This document shows, piece by piece, positions 46,841-55,692 of a stretch of 64,000 nucleotides of DNA. Source of the stretch: Burkholderiales bacterium. GTDB taxonomy: Bacteria; Pseudomonadota; Gammaproteobacteria; Burkholderiales; Burkholderiaceae_C. The stretch lies in NCBI GenBank assembly GCA_016703325.1, contig JADJCH010000063.1, positions 186,001 to 250,000 on the forward strand. Direction: 5' to 3'. The first letter of the stretch is position 1. Every line of letters begins with the position of its first letter. The position numbers were made by a program, and so were the translations under genes. The notes beneath the pieces were generated by a model. The model saw only the letters and a list, made by a program, of their open reading frames with translations. It was not told the origin of the DNA and did no database searches.

Positions 46841-47065
46841 CGGTGGCGGTCCTGAATCTTGTTATGGGGTCCCTGTGACGCCGGTCTCCAGTTGTTCCTG
46901 GGCCCGGCAGCGACGGGGATGCGCATCCTGCACGGCATGCTGCCCCTCTCCCGTGACCCGGCCGTGACCCGATGTAAGACACACGACACCTGTGTCATCC
47001 TCACGCCCCGCAGGACCCGCGACGGTGACATTCGGTGACGTCTGCCGCGCCCTCCCGCGCGACCT

Positions 47066-47650
47066 TCAGCCCCGCTCGAACTTGAACACCGCCGTGCTGG
47101 CCATCAGGTTCGGCCACTGCCGCACGACGCAGCCCTCGTGCAGGCCAAAGGCCTCCAGGATGCGCAGGCCGCACTGCTCGGCCAGCACTTCGAAGTCGGC
47201 AAAGGTGCCGACCCGGATGTTCGGCGTGTCGTACCACTGGTAAGGCAGGGCCTTGGTCACCGGCATGCGCCCGCGCAGCACACTCAGCCGGTTGGGCCAG
47301 TGCGCAAAGTTGGGGAAGCTGACGATGCCGATGCGGCCCACCCGTGCCGTCTCGCGCAGCATCGCTTCGGTGTTGCGCAGGTTCTGCAGGGTGTCGAGCT
47401 GCAGCACCACGTCAAAGCTATTGTCCGCAAAGATCGACAACCCCTCCTCCAGGTTGCGCTGCACCACGTTGACGCCGCGTTGCAGGCAGTCCAGCACCTT
47501 GGCATCGTCGAGTTCGATACCGTAGCCCGAGCAGCCCCGCTCGCGCTGCAGCAGCGCCAGCAGGCCACCGCCGCCGCAGCCGAGGTCGAGCACATGCGAG
47601 CCCTGCGGCACCAGCGCCGCGATCGCGTCCACGGTCTGCCGACTGGTCAT
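47066..47650 (-). CDS. metW: Methionine biosynthesis protein MetW
   Basis: 194 aa. A class I SAM-dependent methyltransferase-like fold with the nucleotide loop HVLDLGCGGGGLLALLQRERGCSGYGIELDDAKV (~20-53) and VLQLDTLQNLRNTEAMLRE. MetW works with MetX in making O-acyl-homoserine in Proteobacteria; it overlaps the metX stop as ATGA at 47647-47650, the usual genomic pairing. Translation is therefore coupled to metX, which lies under the putative SAM-II switch. Confidence 0.95.
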   Translation of the reverse strand: MTSRQTVDAIAALVPQGSHVLDLGCGGGGLLALLQRERGCSGYGIELDDAKVLDCLQRGVNVVQRNLEEGLSIFADNSFDVVLQLDTLQNLRNTEAMLRETARVGRIGIVSFPNFAHWPNRLSVLRGRMPVTKALPYQWYDTPNIRVGTFADFEVLAEQCGLRILEAFGLHEGCVVRQWPNLMASTAVFKFERG

Positions 47651-48780
47651 GCGCCGATCTCCTGCGCCACGCGTTCGAAGTAGGCCCGCACCGCGCCGAT
47701 GTAGCGCGGGTCCTCCAGCAGGAAGGCGTCGTGGCCGTGTGGTGCAGCGATCTCCGCGTAGCTGACGTCACGGCGGTTGTCCAGCAGCGCCTTGACGATC
47801 TCGCGCGAGCGCAGCGGCGAGAAGCGCCAGTCGGTGGTGAAGCTCACCACGAGGAACTTCGCCCTCGCCACGGCCAGAGCAGCACTCAGGTCGCCGCCCT
47901 GCGCAAGGGCCGGGTCGAAGTAGTCCAGCGCCCGGGTGATCAGCAGGTAGGTGTTGGCGTCGAAGTACTCGCTGAACTTGTCGCCCTGGTAGCGCAGGTA
48001 GCTCTCGATCTGGAACTCGATCTCCTGCGTCGAGTAGGCCAGCTCGGCACTGCGCAGCGCCCGGCCGAACTTCTCCTCCATCGAGTCATCGCTGAGGTAG
48101 GTGATGTGGCCGATCATGCGCGCCACGCGCAGGCCGCGCTTGGGCACCACGCCATGCGCGTAGAAATCGCCGCCGTGGAAGTCCGGGTCGGTGATGATGG
48201 CGCGGCGCGCCACCTCGTTGAAGGCGATGTTCTGCGCCGACAGGTTCGGCGCACTGGCGATCACCAGCGCATGGCCCATGCGCTCGGGGAACTGCAGGGT
48301 CCAGCTCAGTGCCTGCATGCCCCCCAGGCTGCCGCCCATCACCGCGGCCAGCCGGTCGATGCCCAGTCGGTCCAGCAACCGGGCCTGGGCCTGCACCCAG
48401 TCCTCCACCGTCACCACCGGAAAGGCGGCGCCGTACGGCCGGCCGGTGGCCGGGTTGACATGCATCGGCCCGGTCGAGCCAAAGCAGGAGCCCGGGTTGT
48501 TCACCCCGATCACGAAAAATCGCCGCGTGTCGAGCGGCTTGCCCGGGCCGATCATGTTGTCCCACCAGCCCTCGCTGCGGGCCTGTCCGGCGTAGCTGCC
48601 GGCCACGTGGTGGCTCGCGTTGAGCGCGTGGCACACCAGCACCGCATTGCTGCGCTCGGCATTGAGTGTCCCGTAGGTCTCGTAGACCAGGGTGTAGTCG
48701 GCCAGCGTCGCCCCGCTGCGCAGCGGCAGCGGTTCGGCAAAGTGCATCGACTGCGGTAAGACGTGACCCAGGCTGGTCAT
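47647..48780 (-). CDS. metX: Homoserine O-acyltransferase MetX
   Basis: 377 aa alpha/beta hydrolase fold enzyme of methionine synthesis, acylating homoserine (acetyl or succinyl; the donor cannot be told from sequence). It shows VYETYGTLNAERSNAVLVCHALNASHHVAG, the nucleophile in MGGSLGGMQALSW (~145-157), and the His of EIAAPHGHDAFLLE near the end. ATG 48780 fits the family start. The frame is open upstream to a GTG at 48846, giving 22 extra hydrophobic residues, but that GTG has no ribosome site close by. The region before the ATG carries a leader ORF and a SAM-II-type switch. Confidence 0.95.
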   Translation of the reverse strand: MTSLGHVLPQSMHFAEPLPLRSGATLADYTLVYETYGTLNAERSNAVLVCHALNASHHVAGSYAGQARSEGWWDNMIGPGKPLDTRRFFVIGVNNPGSCFGSTGPMHVNPATGRPYGAAFPVVTVEDWVQAQARLLDRLGIDRLAAVMGGSLGGMQALSWTLQFPERMGHALVIASAPNLSAQNIAFNEVARRAIITDPDFHGGDFYAHGVVPKRGLRVARMIGHITYLSDDSMEEKFGRALRSAELAYSTQEIEFQIESYLRYQGDKFSEYFDANTYLLITRALDYFDPALAQGGDLSAALAVARAKFLVVSFTTDWRFSPLRSREIVKALLDNRRDVSYAEIAAPHGHDAFLLEDPRYIGAVRAYFERVAQEIGA

Positions 48781-48854
48781 GGTGTTGGAGCCCGCGATGA
48801 AACCCGCAAAAACGGCAAACCCGGCACCGCAGCGGAGGGCGGACACCGGGTCAC
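48777..48854 (-). CDS. Leader peptide ORF upstream of metX
   Basis: 25 codons from GTG 48854 to TGA 48779-48777, beginning MTRCPPS and ending RAPTP. The GTG has an ideal ribosome site, AGAGG, 8 nt upstream; this site is the 3' end of the SAM-II-like RNA. The stop TGA overlaps the metX ATG as ATGA, so ribosomes finishing the leader could reinitiate on metX, which has no good site of its own. The peptide itself has no recognised family and may only be translated as a relay. Not too short to be chance; the evidence is the fit of site, spacing and overlap. Confidence 0.55.
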   Translation of the reverse strand: MTRCPPSAAVPGLPFLRVSSRAPTP

Positions 48855-48862
48855 GGGTTGCA

Positions 48863-48912
48863 CCTCTTTAGCGGAATTTCTAGAGCGCCCGCAAGCCGGA
48901 CAAATCGGCGCT
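48863..48912 (-). ncRNA. SAM-II-type riboswitch (metX leader)
   Basis: On the minus strand, AGCGCC (48912-48907) and GGCGCT (48889-48884) form the P1 stem. Between them the 16-nt loop carries GATTT at its start, CCG in the middle and TTGC at its end, at the same spacing as in the known SAM-II aptamer. After the stem come GAAAT, then GCTAAA and GAGG, which also align without gaps. The GAGG is the ribosome site used by the leader ORF, so SAM binding would hide it. The position ahead of metX fits the known regulon. Base pairing of the pseudoknot was judged by eye only. Confidence 0.8.
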
Positions 48913-48921
48913 TTCCAGTGG

Positions 48922-48927
48922 AGTATA
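48922..48927 (-). promoter_or_regulatory. Possible -10 box for the metX leader
   Basis: TATACT on the minus strand, 10 nt before the first paired base of the riboswitch, so transcription would start almost at the aptamer, as is usual. A -35 box is not obvious. Confidence 0.45.
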
Positions 48928-49197
48928 GAGCGTGTGACGCTCAGCCGCGCAGCACGACCGACGCGGCAGCGGTGCCTGGACGCAGCAGCCGGTGCGGAGC
49001 TCCTCCATGCATCGGCCGTCCATGGCGCCCCCGATCAACGGGCGGACCCCTCGGCCGCGGGGTGGGCGATACGGGGCGAATTGCGCAGAATTTCGCGAAA
49101 TGCCTCTGTGCCCGGGCCGTTTGTCACGGTTTCTTTCATCTTTGCCCGACACCGGTCGGCGGGTGGGAGCAGGCACCGCGGAGCAGGAGTCCCCAAC

Positions 49198-50250
49198 ATG
49201 AGCGCCATTCCCGGCTGGCACCCCACCGTCATCGCTCCGCTGCCCTCGACCCAGGAGGAGGCGTCGCCGCCGCGCGCTCGCGAGCCAGGGGGAGCGCCGC
49301 CGCAGCGCCTGCGACCATCGCTGGCCTGGTTCAGCCTCGGTCTGATGGGGCTGACCGGTGCGGGCCTGCTGGCGCAGGGCCTTTCGGCCGCTGCCGTGGG
49401 AGCCACGGCAGCGGCCTCCATGAGTGCCGGAGCGGCATTTTTTCATTTGAGGCATCGATCGCAGTTGCGCCGCCACACCCGCCGGCGCCAGGCCGAACGG
49501 CTGCATCTGGCGGAGTCGGCCCTTCAGGCCACCCGGCAGCGCCTGATGCAGCACGACCTTGCCGTGGCACGGCGTGCCGAGGGTGGTCGGCTGATGCGCG
49601 AGCTGCACGACAGCGTGAGCGGCCGCCTGCTGAGCGCGCTGTCCCTGGCCCAGCAACTGCCCGGCAGCCCCGGCGCGCTGGTGACCGACGCCACCTCGCA
49701 GCAGTTGCTGAACCTGCGGCGGCTGCTGGAATCCAGCCTGCTGGAGCTGAGGTTGTCGCTTGACCACCTGGACCACGACGCCGGCACGCCGCTGGCCCAT
49801 GCACTGGTGGATCTGCGCGAGCAGGCCTCGATGGCGCTGGCTGCCGCCGGAATCGAACTGGACTGGCAGCTCGGCCCGGGCACCGAGGACATCGTGCTCG
49901 GCCCGCGGGCCACGCTGCAGTTGCTGCGCATCGCCCAGGAGGCGTTGGACAACATCGCCCGCTATGCCGATGGGGCGCGACGTGCCCGCCTGCTGCTGCA
50001 GCGCCTGAGCGGCGAGGCCGGTGAGCACCTGCGCCTCGCGGTGGGCGACGATGGCATGGCCCCCTGCCCGGTGCCGGAGCCGGTGGGCGTTCCCGCCCAG
50101 GCCGTGCCCTTGCGCAGCCACCTGGGTTGGGCCCGGCTGCAGCGTCAGGCCCAGGCCCTGGGGGCGCAATTGCTGGCCGGGGATCGGGGTGCCGGCTGGA
50201 CGGTGGACCTGGTGCTGCCGCTGGCCCCTTCACCGCGTCGCCCGGTCTGA
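49198..50250 (+). CDS. Orphan sensor histidine kinase (NarL/LuxR-type partner class)
   Basis: 350 aa. A variable N-terminus, two hydrophobic helices (~44-80), then the HisKA_3 dimerisation domain with the phosphoacceptor in GRLMRELHDSVSGRLLSALSLAQQL (~133-157). In the HATPase domain the N-box-like LLRIAQEALDNIARYADG is present, but the G1 box reads GDDGMAPCP, lacking the second Gly of D-x-G-x-G, and the G2 area is LGWARLQRQAQALGAQLLAG. No response regulator is adjacent. ATG 49198 has a GGAGT ribosome site. Activity is uncertain because the ATP lid is unusual. Confidence 0.85.
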   Translation: MSAIPGWHPTVIAPLPSTQEEASPPRAREPGGAPPQRLRPSLAWFSLGLMGLTGAGLLAQGLSAAAVGATAAASMSAGAAFFHLRHRSQLRRHTRRRQAERLHLAESALQATRQRLMQHDLAVARRAEGGRLMRELHDSVSGRLLSALSLAQQLPGSPGALVTDATSQQLLNLRRLLESSLLELRLSLDHLDHDAGTPLAHALVDLREQASMALAAAGIELDWQLGPGTEDIVLGPRATLQLLRIAQEALDNIARYADGARRARLLLQRLSGEAGEHLRLAVGDDGMAPCPVPEPVGVPAQAVPLRSHLGWARLQRQAQALGAQLLAGDRGAGWTVDLVLPLAPSPRRPV

Positions 50251-50333
50251 ACGGGCCCTGGGTCTGTCGGGCTGAGTGCCCAGCATCCACTGGAGCTGCG
50301 AGGGCTGCAGGCCGGCGTTGCAGCCCCCCCCGG

Positions 50334-50954
50334 TCAGGCGGAGGGGGCCGCCGTGGCGATGAAACCTGGGCGTTGCCCCAGCTTGTCCGCCAGCTTGGCC
50401 AGGTTGGCGTGGCGGCTGCGCCAGTCGATGTCCGGGAAGCGGAAATCCAGGTAACCCAGCGCGCAGCCACAGGCGATGTCGGCCAGGCTCATGTAGACGC
50501 CCACACACCAGGGCCGCTCACCCAGCGCGCGGGACATCGACGCCAGGCTGTGGTCGACCTTGCCCATCTGCCGGTCGATCCAGGGCTGGCAGCGCTGGGA
50601 TTCATCGCGGCCGGGCCAGTGTCTTTCCATGCGGGCGGTGATCGCGGCGTCCATGACACCGTCGGCCAGGGCCTCCCAGGTGCGCACTTCGGCGCGTTCT
50701 CGTCCTCGTTCGGGGATCAACCGACCCACAGGAGACAGGGTATCGACGTACTCGACGATGACGCGGGAGTCGAACAGCGCCTCACCACCTTCCAGGACGA
50801 GGCAAGGCACTTTGCCCAACGGGTTGCTGGCGCTCACCTGGTTGTCCGCCGACCAGGGATCGTCCAACTCAAACTTGTAGTCGAGTTTCTTTTCTGCCAG
50901 CACCACACGCACCTTGCGCACGTAGGGGCTGGTCAGGGAGCCGATCAATCTCAT
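50334..50954 (-). CDS. Glutathione S-transferase
   Basis: 206 aa. MRLIGSLTSPYVRKVRVVLAEKKLDYKFE at the N-terminus is the GSH-binding thioredoxin fold, with SPYVRKV carrying the catalytic Ser. The conserved SNPLGKVPCLVLEGGEALFDSRVIVEYVD follows, then an all-helical C-terminal domain (WCVGVYMSLADIACGCALGYLDFR). Typical of stress-related or maintenance bacterial GSTs. Converges with the histidine kinase, 83 nt away. Specific substrate not readable. Confidence 0.93.
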   Translation of the reverse strand: MRLIGSLTSPYVRKVRVVLAEKKLDYKFELDDPWSADNQVSASNPLGKVPCLVLEGGEALFDSRVIVEYVDTLSPVGRLIPERGRERAEVRTWEALADGVMDAAITARMERHWPGRDESQRCQPWIDRQMGKVDHSLASMSRALGERPWCVGVYMSLADIACGCALGYLDFRFPDIDWRSRHANLAKLADKLGQRPGFIATAAPSA

Positions 50955-51103
50955 GCGGAAGGAACCTGGGTTGACGTGGTGTTGTGGTTGTTGCTTTGCG
51001 GCAGCCCGATCGATTCTAGCGGGGGCTCCACGGCGGCGCAGGCGCAGGCGCAGTCCCGCGACCCGTCCCGCGGGGAATTCCAGAAGGGCGTGACGCGCCT
51101 CTG

Positions 51104-52696
51104 TCAGGCTGCGCGCAGCTCCAGGCGTCGGCTGGAGGCCAGCATGTCCTCGCTGCGCCTCATCAGCGTGCTCACCGTGTCGCCGGAACGCAGCAGGGTG
51201 TAGCCGGTCACCACGTCCAGCGCCACGCCGGCCAGCAGGGTGCTGCCTTCGTGGCCCCGCACCGCAGTGGCGATGCGATCGGCAATGCGGGCACTCTCCT
51301 CCGGACCGCTGCGGTGCAGCAGGATGGCGAATTCGTCGTGGCTCCAGCGTGCCGGCAGGTCGCCCACGCGCAGCTGACGCCGCAGCAGCGCCGCGACCGC
51401 GCACAGGGCCCGGTCGCGCATCAGCGGGCCGTGTCCGGCCGCCAGGCCGGCGGCATCGCGCAGGGCCACACGCACCACGGCACAGCGGGACCGGTCCACA
51501 TCTTCCCGGCGCAACAGGGCGTCGCAGCGTTGCACGAACTGCGTGCGATCGGCCAGGCCCGTGAGCGGGTCTTCAATGGGGCGGCGCAGGGCTTCGGCCT
51601 GCACCTGCTGGCGGGAGCGTACCGCCAGATCGGCACGGGCCACCCGCACCAACCCCTCCAGCGCGGCCACCCGCGCCTGGCGCAGGCGGCGGGCGCGCTC
51701 GCGCTCCACCTGCAGGGCCAGATCGTGCCGCCCCTGCTCGGCCCGCACCCGGCTCAGCAGCCCCGCCCCCAGATCGGCCAGGGCCAGGTGTGACAGCTCC
51801 AGCCCGGCACACACCACGGCGGCGGCGGTGTCTGCCGCGGCCTCGAGCCGCCCCTGTACCCGAGCCACCTCGGCACTGGCGCACAGCGCCAGCAGGTCCA
51901 GCCAGCCCCGCTCGCCGTGCACCAGCGGGCGGATCTGCGCCAGCAGCGCCTGCGCGATGGCTGGACGCCCCGACCAGCAGGCCTGCAGCACCTGCACCCA
52001 GCCCAGCAGGAACCGACCCGGTCGCTGTGTCACGGCATTGGGCACCCCGGGGCTGCGCTCGCAACGGGCGAGGGCTTCCTCGACCACCCGGTCCAGTTGG
52101 TCCAGAGCCCGCGCCTCCACGACGTCGTCGGATTCATCCCGGGCCAGCGCGATCGCCAACGCGGTGGCGCAGGCCCGATGGATGGACAGATGGGCCACCC
52201 AGTCGGCGCGGCCCAGCGCCCGCGCACAGGCCAGCCCCTGCGTGAAGCGGTCCAGACTGGCGTCCAGTTGCCCAGCCCAGGCCAACGCCAACCCCAGCGG
52301 ATCGGCGGCCACCACCGCGGACAGCGGGTGATCGGCCTCCTGCGACAGCAGCAGCGCGCGCTGGCCGGCGGCAATCGCCTCGTCGAAGCGTCGCAGCGCG
52401 GTCAGTGCGTTGCAGGCCAGGGCGAGGGCTTCCACCTCCGCGTCGACCTGGGCGTCCAGTCTCAGCAGTTGACCCGCCTGTTCGGCCAGCTCGACCGTGG
52501 CCAGGTACTGCGAAGTCCTGAGCGCACAACGGGCCAGGTGCAACAGGCCCTGCGACTGCATCAGGGTGTCGTCGACCTCGCGCGCGCGATCCAGCAGACG
52601 CTGCGCCAGTTGGTGGCAGGCCTGAAGGTCCCCTTCGCGCCAGCGCGCCTGGCAGGCGGTGTCCAGCTCATCCAGGCTGAGCGGTTTCTCTTGCAT
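51104..52696 (-). CDS. TPR-like protein with degenerate GGDEF domain
   Basis: 530 aa. The first ~350 residues are all-alpha with TPR-like repeats (LGDLQACHQLAQRLLDRAREV, HLARCALRTSQYLATVELAEQA, LDRFTQGLACARALG). The C-terminal part is a GGDEF fold: DPLTGLADRTQFVQRCDALL, then RCAVVRVALRDAAGLAAGHG and LPARWSHDEFAILLHRSG. The active loop reads S-H-D-E-F in place of G-G-D/E-E-F and the Asp of the metal site is replaced by Ala/Asp-less VRVAL, so cyclase activity is unlikely; a c-di-GMP-independent signalling or scaffold role is more likely. The start at 52696 has GGGGA upstream. Confidence 0.8.
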   Translation of the reverse strand: MQEKPLSLDELDTACQARWREGDLQACHQLAQRLLDRAREVDDTLMQSQGLLHLARCALRTSQYLATVELAEQAGQLLRLDAQVDAEVEALALACNALTALRRFDEAIAAGQRALLLSQEADHPLSAVVAADPLGLALAWAGQLDASLDRFTQGLACARALGRADWVAHLSIHRACATALAIALARDESDDVVEARALDQLDRVVEEALARCERSPGVPNAVTQRPGRFLLGWVQVLQACWSGRPAIAQALLAQIRPLVHGERGWLDLLALCASAEVARVQGRLEAAADTAAAVVCAGLELSHLALADLGAGLLSRVRAEQGRHDLALQVERERARRLRQARVAALEGLVRVARADLAVRSRQQVQAEALRRPIEDPLTGLADRTQFVQRCDALLRREDVDRSRCAVVRVALRDAAGLAAGHGPLMRDRALCAVAALLRRQLRVGDLPARWSHDEFAILLHRSGPEESARIADRIATAVRGHEGSTLLAGVALDVVTGYTLLRSGDTVSTLMRRSEDMLASSRRLELRAA

Positions 52697-52853
52697 GCAG
52701 GCATCCCCCGTGTTGTTGTCGGTCACGGACCGCCTCTGATGCGGCCCCTGTGTCCCGATGTGTGCCCCGTGTCGGAAAGTATGGCGGGGCCTGCGGCGGT
52801 GGCGCTGTGTCGAATTTGGCAGATTTGCGGCTTGTGCCGCTTTCACCCCGTGT

Positions 52854-53684
52854 TCAGGCGACCGTGGAGGCCACAGCGGCCTGTTCGCCGCTGCGCAGTC
52901 GGTTCCAGGGCGCCTGGACAGCGGCCAGCAGATCGGCCCCACTGCAGTCACCCGCCGGGGCCAGGGTCTGAGCCGCGGCGTCTGCATCGTCTTCACCCAG
53001 CAGGGCCTCGACCACCGCGCCCAGCGCCAGCAGGCGGCGCAGGCCCCGCGGCTCGCGGGGCCACTGTTCCGGGGCGCGGAGCTGCTCGCGCACGTAGTGC
53101 ACCACCTCGGGGGCCAGCCCCCAGGCCGCGCACAGCGCGCTGCCGTAAGCCCCGTGATCGACGCCGAAGGCCTCGATCTCCGCCGCCCGCAGGGCCTCCC
53201 GATCCGACCCCAGCGCCGCCAGCAGGGCGCCGTAGCGCTCGGCAGCATGGGCCAGCAGCACGGCCTGGCCGCTGCGGGCGAACAGGCCGGCGCTGTGGGC
53301 CTGCATCGCGTCCAGACCGAGCGCACGGGCGCTGCGCCCCATCAGCAGCCCGCTGCGCCCGGCGTGTTGCCAGAGGGCCTCCATCTGCGGTGTCGCCGGA
53401 AACGCCGCCCGCAGCGCCGTGTGCAGCGTGATGGCCGTCACCTCCCTCATGCCCAGGTAACGCAGCGCCTCGCCCACCGTCTCGACGCGGCGCAGGATGC
53501 CGAACATGGCGCTGTTGACGGTGCGCAGCACGGCCGCAGCCAGGGCCATGTCGCCCTCCACCAACTCGGCCATCTCGGCCAGGGATGCATCTTCGTCCTG
53601 CATCAGCGCCATCATGCGCGTAAGCACCTGGGGACAGGCGGGCAGGTCAACGTCCAGTCGGCGCAGGGGCGTGGGCAAGGGCAT
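52854..53684 (-). CDS. HDOD domain protein
   Basis: 276 aa consisting essentially of one HDOD domain: LPACPQVLTRMMALMQDEDASLAEMAELVEGDMALAAAVLRTVNSAMFG (~14-62) and VGEALRYLGMREVTAITLHTALRA (~69-92). HDOD proteins are HD-like domains without the catalytic HD and act in signalling with c-di-GMP or two-component systems. The lack of other domains suggests an adaptor. It is next to the degenerate GGDEF gene on the same strand (157-nt gap), so the two may work together. Confidence 0.88.
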   Translation of the reverse strand: MPLPTPLRRLDVDLPACPQVLTRMMALMQDEDASLAEMAELVEGDMALAAAVLRTVNSAMFGILRRVETVGEALRYLGMREVTAITLHTALRAAFPATPQMEALWQHAGRSGLLMGRSARALGLDAMQAHSAGLFARSGQAVLLAHAAERYGALLAALGSDREALRAAEIEAFGVDHGAYGSALCAAWGLAPEVVHYVREQLRAPEQWPREPRGLRRLLALGAVVEALLGEDDADAAAQTLAPAGDCSGADLLAAVQAPWNRLRSGEQAAVASTVA

Positions 53685-53833
53685 GGCAGGTTACGCGGCA
53701 GGCAGGTCTGAGCAGGCCCGATTGCAGCAGACGGCCGGGACCCGCAACACAGCCCGGTCACACCTGCACCGGAACCCGCGGTGATCGATCACGACCCGAC
53801 GCGCCCGTTCAAGGCAGGACGCGTCGCTGCGCC

Positions 53834-55474
53834 TCAGGCGCCGCTGCGCATCAGTGCCTCGCACTGCAGGCGAGCGCCCCCTCCGGCCGGCTGCTGCCGG
53901 CACAGCGGTGTCAGGCGCACTGCCAGGCGGGCCAGAACGCCCGCACCGTCCGGATGCTGGTCCGCCCAGCCCCGCAGGCGCTGGGCCAGACGTTCCAGCG
54001 CCCGCACATTGCGCTCGTGAAAGGCGTCCGGACTGCCGGCCAGTTCGGTGAGCAGCACACCTGCGGCCGATTCGATGCCGACTGCATCGTCGCCCGCGGC
54101 GTCCACCAAGGTCCCGATGTGGCTCACGCCCCACTGCAGCCGCGCAGCCGGCCCCCGGGCCTGTTCCCAGGCGAGGCGACTCCACTGCAGCGCGTCGGCC
54201 ATGTCGCCACGGCGCCGCGCCAGCGACGCCAGCTGACCCATCAGGAAATGTGGAGCGACCACCTGCCCCAGCTGGGCCTTCAGCAGCTGCTGCGCCTGAG
54301 CCACCCGGCCGGCCTCGGCCAGCAAATGGGCCGCAGCGGGCACCACCGACTGCCGCTCCTGCGCATCGGCACTGTCACGCACCCACTGGTCCACGTGGTT
54401 CTGGAGTTCACCGAGCAGGGTCGGCGGCAGGCTGGCATCGCCCGGCAGCCGACCCATGCGGGCCAGCTCGACACGCACCTGCCAGGCACCCAGGCGCTCG
54501 CTGCGCGACAGGCCGTCGTCGGCCACCAGGCGGGCGGCGGCCTGGTCCCAGACCCGCTGGAGCTGCACGCGGCCCGGCGTGCCGTCGCGGGTCAGCGCGG
54601 CCAGCACCGGCTGCACGTCGTGGGTGACCAGGTCCATCAGGTCACGGGCCTGGCTGGGGTCGCCCAGCATCCGGGTCAATGCCGCGCCGGCCGCAAAACG
54701 GCCCTCCTCGTCCAGGGCGCCGGGTCGTCCGGGCGGAGCCGACGCCGCGGCGGCCTTGAGCAGGAAGCGGGTCTGCGACACCTTCAGGTGCGCGGGGCAG
54801 CTGCGCGCCAGCCGCAGCAGCGTGCGGGCGCGCTGGCCGTCCGGGACCAGGCGCTGCTCCCCCTCGCTCCAGTCGTAGCGCGCCAGCTGGCGCCATTCGT
54901 GCACCGGCAGGCTGCGCCCGGCCAGGGCGTCGTCCAGCACCCGCTGGGCCGGCCGGGTGGCCGCCCGGGTGGCGGAACCTCCCAGCACCATGCGCAGCGT
55001 GTCCATGTACAGCGTGGCGTCCACCTCACCGGGCAGGCGGGTGAGCTCCTCGCCCTGGGGGCTGAACAGCACCACACTCGGATAGCCGCGCACACGGAAC
55101 TGCGCGCCCAGGCGCTGAGCGCCCGGGGCGTCCCCGTCGATGTGAACCGCCACGAACCGCCGCGACAGCTCCACGAAGTCGCGGCGGTTGAACACCGTGG
55201 TCTGCAACTGGGCGCAGGGGGGACACCAGGCCGCGCCCCAATAGAGGAAGACCGGCTTCTGGTCCAGCCGCGCCCGTTCGAAGGCCGCCTCCACATCGGC
55301 CACCAGGCGGGCTTCGGTCCATGCGATGGACGATGCACTGCGTTGGCCGTTGCGGGCATGCGATGCCACCGGCAGGCCCAGGCCCAGGCCCAGAACCAGG
55401 GCAACAGCCAGCAGCAGGCTCCAGGCACGGCACCCGCGGCAGGAGCTTGGCAGAGACAACACGCGACGGAGCAT
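53834..55474 (-). CDS. Exported thioredoxin-domain protein
   Basis: 546 aa. A signal or anchor helix at ~18-38 (WSLLLAVALVLGLGLGLPVASHA) places it in the periplasm. The thioredoxin domain (~50-165) has the redox site WCPPC (Cys84, Cys87) with PVFLYWGAAWCPPC, and FVAVHIDGDAPGAQRLGAQFRVRGYPSVVLF with the cis-Pro in GYPSVV. The remaining ~380 residues are helical, Ala/Leu-rich, probably TPR-like. An envelope disulfide-exchange protein is likely; the large C-terminal domain has no specific name. ATG 55474 was chosen because the signal peptide starts here. Confidence 0.82.
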   Translation of the reverse strand: MLRRVLSLPSSCRGCRAWSLLLAVALVLGLGLGLPVASHARNGQRSASSIAWTEARLVADVEAAFERARLDQKPVFLYWGAAWCPPCAQLQTTVFNRRDFVELSRRFVAVHIDGDAPGAQRLGAQFRVRGYPSVVLFSPQGEELTRLPGEVDATLYMDTLRMVLGGSATRAATRPAQRVLDDALAGRSLPVHEWRQLARYDWSEGEQRLVPDGQRARTLLRLARSCPAHLKVSQTRFLLKAAAASAPPGRPGALDEEGRFAAGAALTRMLGDPSQARDLMDLVTHDVQPVLAALTRDGTPGRVQLQRVWDQAAARLVADDGLSRSERLGAWQVRVELARMGRLPGDASLPPTLLGELQNHVDQWVRDSADAQERQSVVPAAAHLLAEAGRVAQAQQLLKAQLGQVVAPHFLMGQLASLARRRGDMADALQWSRLAWEQARGPAARLQWGVSHIGTLVDAAGDDAVGIESAAGVLLTELAGSPDAFHERNVRALERLAQRLRGWADQHPDGAGVLARLAVRLTPLCRQQPAGGGARLQCEALMRSGA

Positions 55475-55692
55475 GGGAAGGACCGCCCTCCAGGCAATGG
55501 ACGGCAGGAGATTGGCGGCGGGCAGAGGGCAAGGGGCAAAAAAGCAAGAGGCAGCACGCAGAGGGCGTGCGCCGCAGTGGCCGCCCGATTTTGCTTCAAC
55601 CGAGCCCAGTCCATCGGACCCGCGGCCGCGCACCCCCCTGAAACCAGCGACCCCCGGCCAGGGCCCGCAGGCCAGGGTGAGTGGCACAGGGA

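Noticed and set aside
48780..48846. Alternative metX start at GTG 48846
   Set aside because: It is in frame but lies about 16 nt after the ribosome site and would add 22 non-homologous residues; the leader ORF at GTG 48854 has better spacing.
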